This document shows, piece after piece, positions 55,666-55,812 of a stretch of DNA of 55,812 nt; within the stretch, counting starts at the first letter, position 1, and every line of letters starts with the position of its first letter. The translations under genes were made by a program, and so were the position numbers. The notes under the pieces were generated by a model. It did no database searches. It was given only the letters and a program-made list of their open reading frames with translations, and was not told the origin of the DNA. The DNA comes from Synechococcus sp. AG-670-A05 (lineage in GTDB: Bacteria > Cyanobacteriota > Cyanobacteriia > PCC-6307 > Cyanobiaceae), in the NCBI GenBank assembly GCA_003211535.1, contig QCSJ01000005.1, positions 1 through 55,812 of the forward strand. The letters run 5' to 3'.

Positions 55666-55743
55666 TAGACAGCCACCGCGTTTGGTTCCGATCTGCAGAC
55701 GGCTGAAGCCTTCAGGGACATAATGCACCCAAACAACAGTTAA

Positions 55744-55812
55744 ATGGCCTCGACGATGGAGATGGGGAGCGGGACATCGTTTGACGCCACGGGGATTCAA
55801 CCCAGCCAGAAC
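55744..55812 (+). CDS. ftsZ: Cell division protein FtsZ, 5' end only
   Basis: The last 69 bases encode MASTMEMGSGTSFDATGIQPS and continue off the window. The EMGSGTSF...TGIQPSQN start is that of picocyanobacterial FtsZ, and the position right after ftsQ fits. The start could be ATG 55744, 55756 or 55762. A CATAAT near 55719 could be part of its promoter. Confidence 0.75.
   Translation, partial: MASTMEMGSGTSFDATGIQPSQN

Noticed and set aside
1-55812. CRISPR arrays, insertion sequences, integrases, rRNA, SRP RNA, tmRNA, 6S RNA
   Set aside because: I scanned for repeats with spacers, transposase motifs and known RNA landmarks and saw none that I could support.

Overview
The window is chromosomal DNA of a picocyanobacterium, most likely a marine Synechococcus/Cyanobium-type strain. 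The coding DNA is GC-rich and densely packed. Several genes point this way: nickel superoxide dismutase (sodN) with its SodX peptidase, a CpcS/CpeS-type phycobilin lyase, an ARC6/Ftn2-type division protein, a ThiE with the cyanobacterial N-terminal extension, cobL, and many families known mainly from cyanobacteria (DUF3122, DUF3611, DUF4359, TIGR03643, TIGR03792). The lyase argues against most Prochlorococcus. All assignments come from reading the sequence and recalling families; no search was run.

Layout. (1) 1-12.5 kb is an eroding accessory zone around a few sound genes. It holds a PD-(D/E)XK nuclease with an in-frame stop, an ion channel with two in-frame stops, intact SRAP, ftsH and argF, an AT-rich patch with a PBCV-type basic adaptor protein and a TIGR03643 protein, a frameshifted and truncated ribD beside a foreign gene scrap, DUF3122, an AraC remnant, an intact GH116 glucosylceramidase-like enzyme, a small unknown, and a sulfotransferase broken by about three frameshifts. 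(2) 12.5-21.6 kb: cobL, DUF192, an OmpR-type regulator, nadK, pheS, surE, DUF3611, ribF, an unlisted 30-aa membrane peptide, thiE-thiS and DUF1517. (3) 21.7-34 kb: a minus-strand run era - PhyH dioxygenase - CpeS-type lyase - trmD::ispF fusion - TIGR03792 - larB, then a Bax-inhibitor-1 protein, and the run ffh - rpsP - phoH, an ARC6-like protein and pdhA. (4) 34-43.8 kb: a group-2-like sigma factor, mnmA, lnt, a phasin-like protein, FKBP, sodN-sodX facing a NicO-type metal transporter, trpC, lpdA and a SpoU methyltransferase. (5) 43.8-55.8 kb: tRNA-Leu(CAG), murA, tRNA-Leu(CAA), argD, folC, a pentapeptide protein, an FAD oxidase/amidohydrolase/DUF4359 run, tRNA-His, miaB, and a division cluster ddl - unknown - ftsQ - ftsZ (5' end only).

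Many same-strand neighbours share ATGA, GTGA, TTGA or TGATG stop/start overlaps, so translational coupling is common. Many convergent pairs overlap at their 3' ends. The clearest items to follow up are the in-frame trmD::ispF fusion, the concentration of broken genes in the first 12.5 kb (especially ribD, whose product is normally needed for riboflavin), and the sod cluster with candidate RNA structures. I saw no CRISPR array, insertion sequence, integrase or complete new defence-type system.
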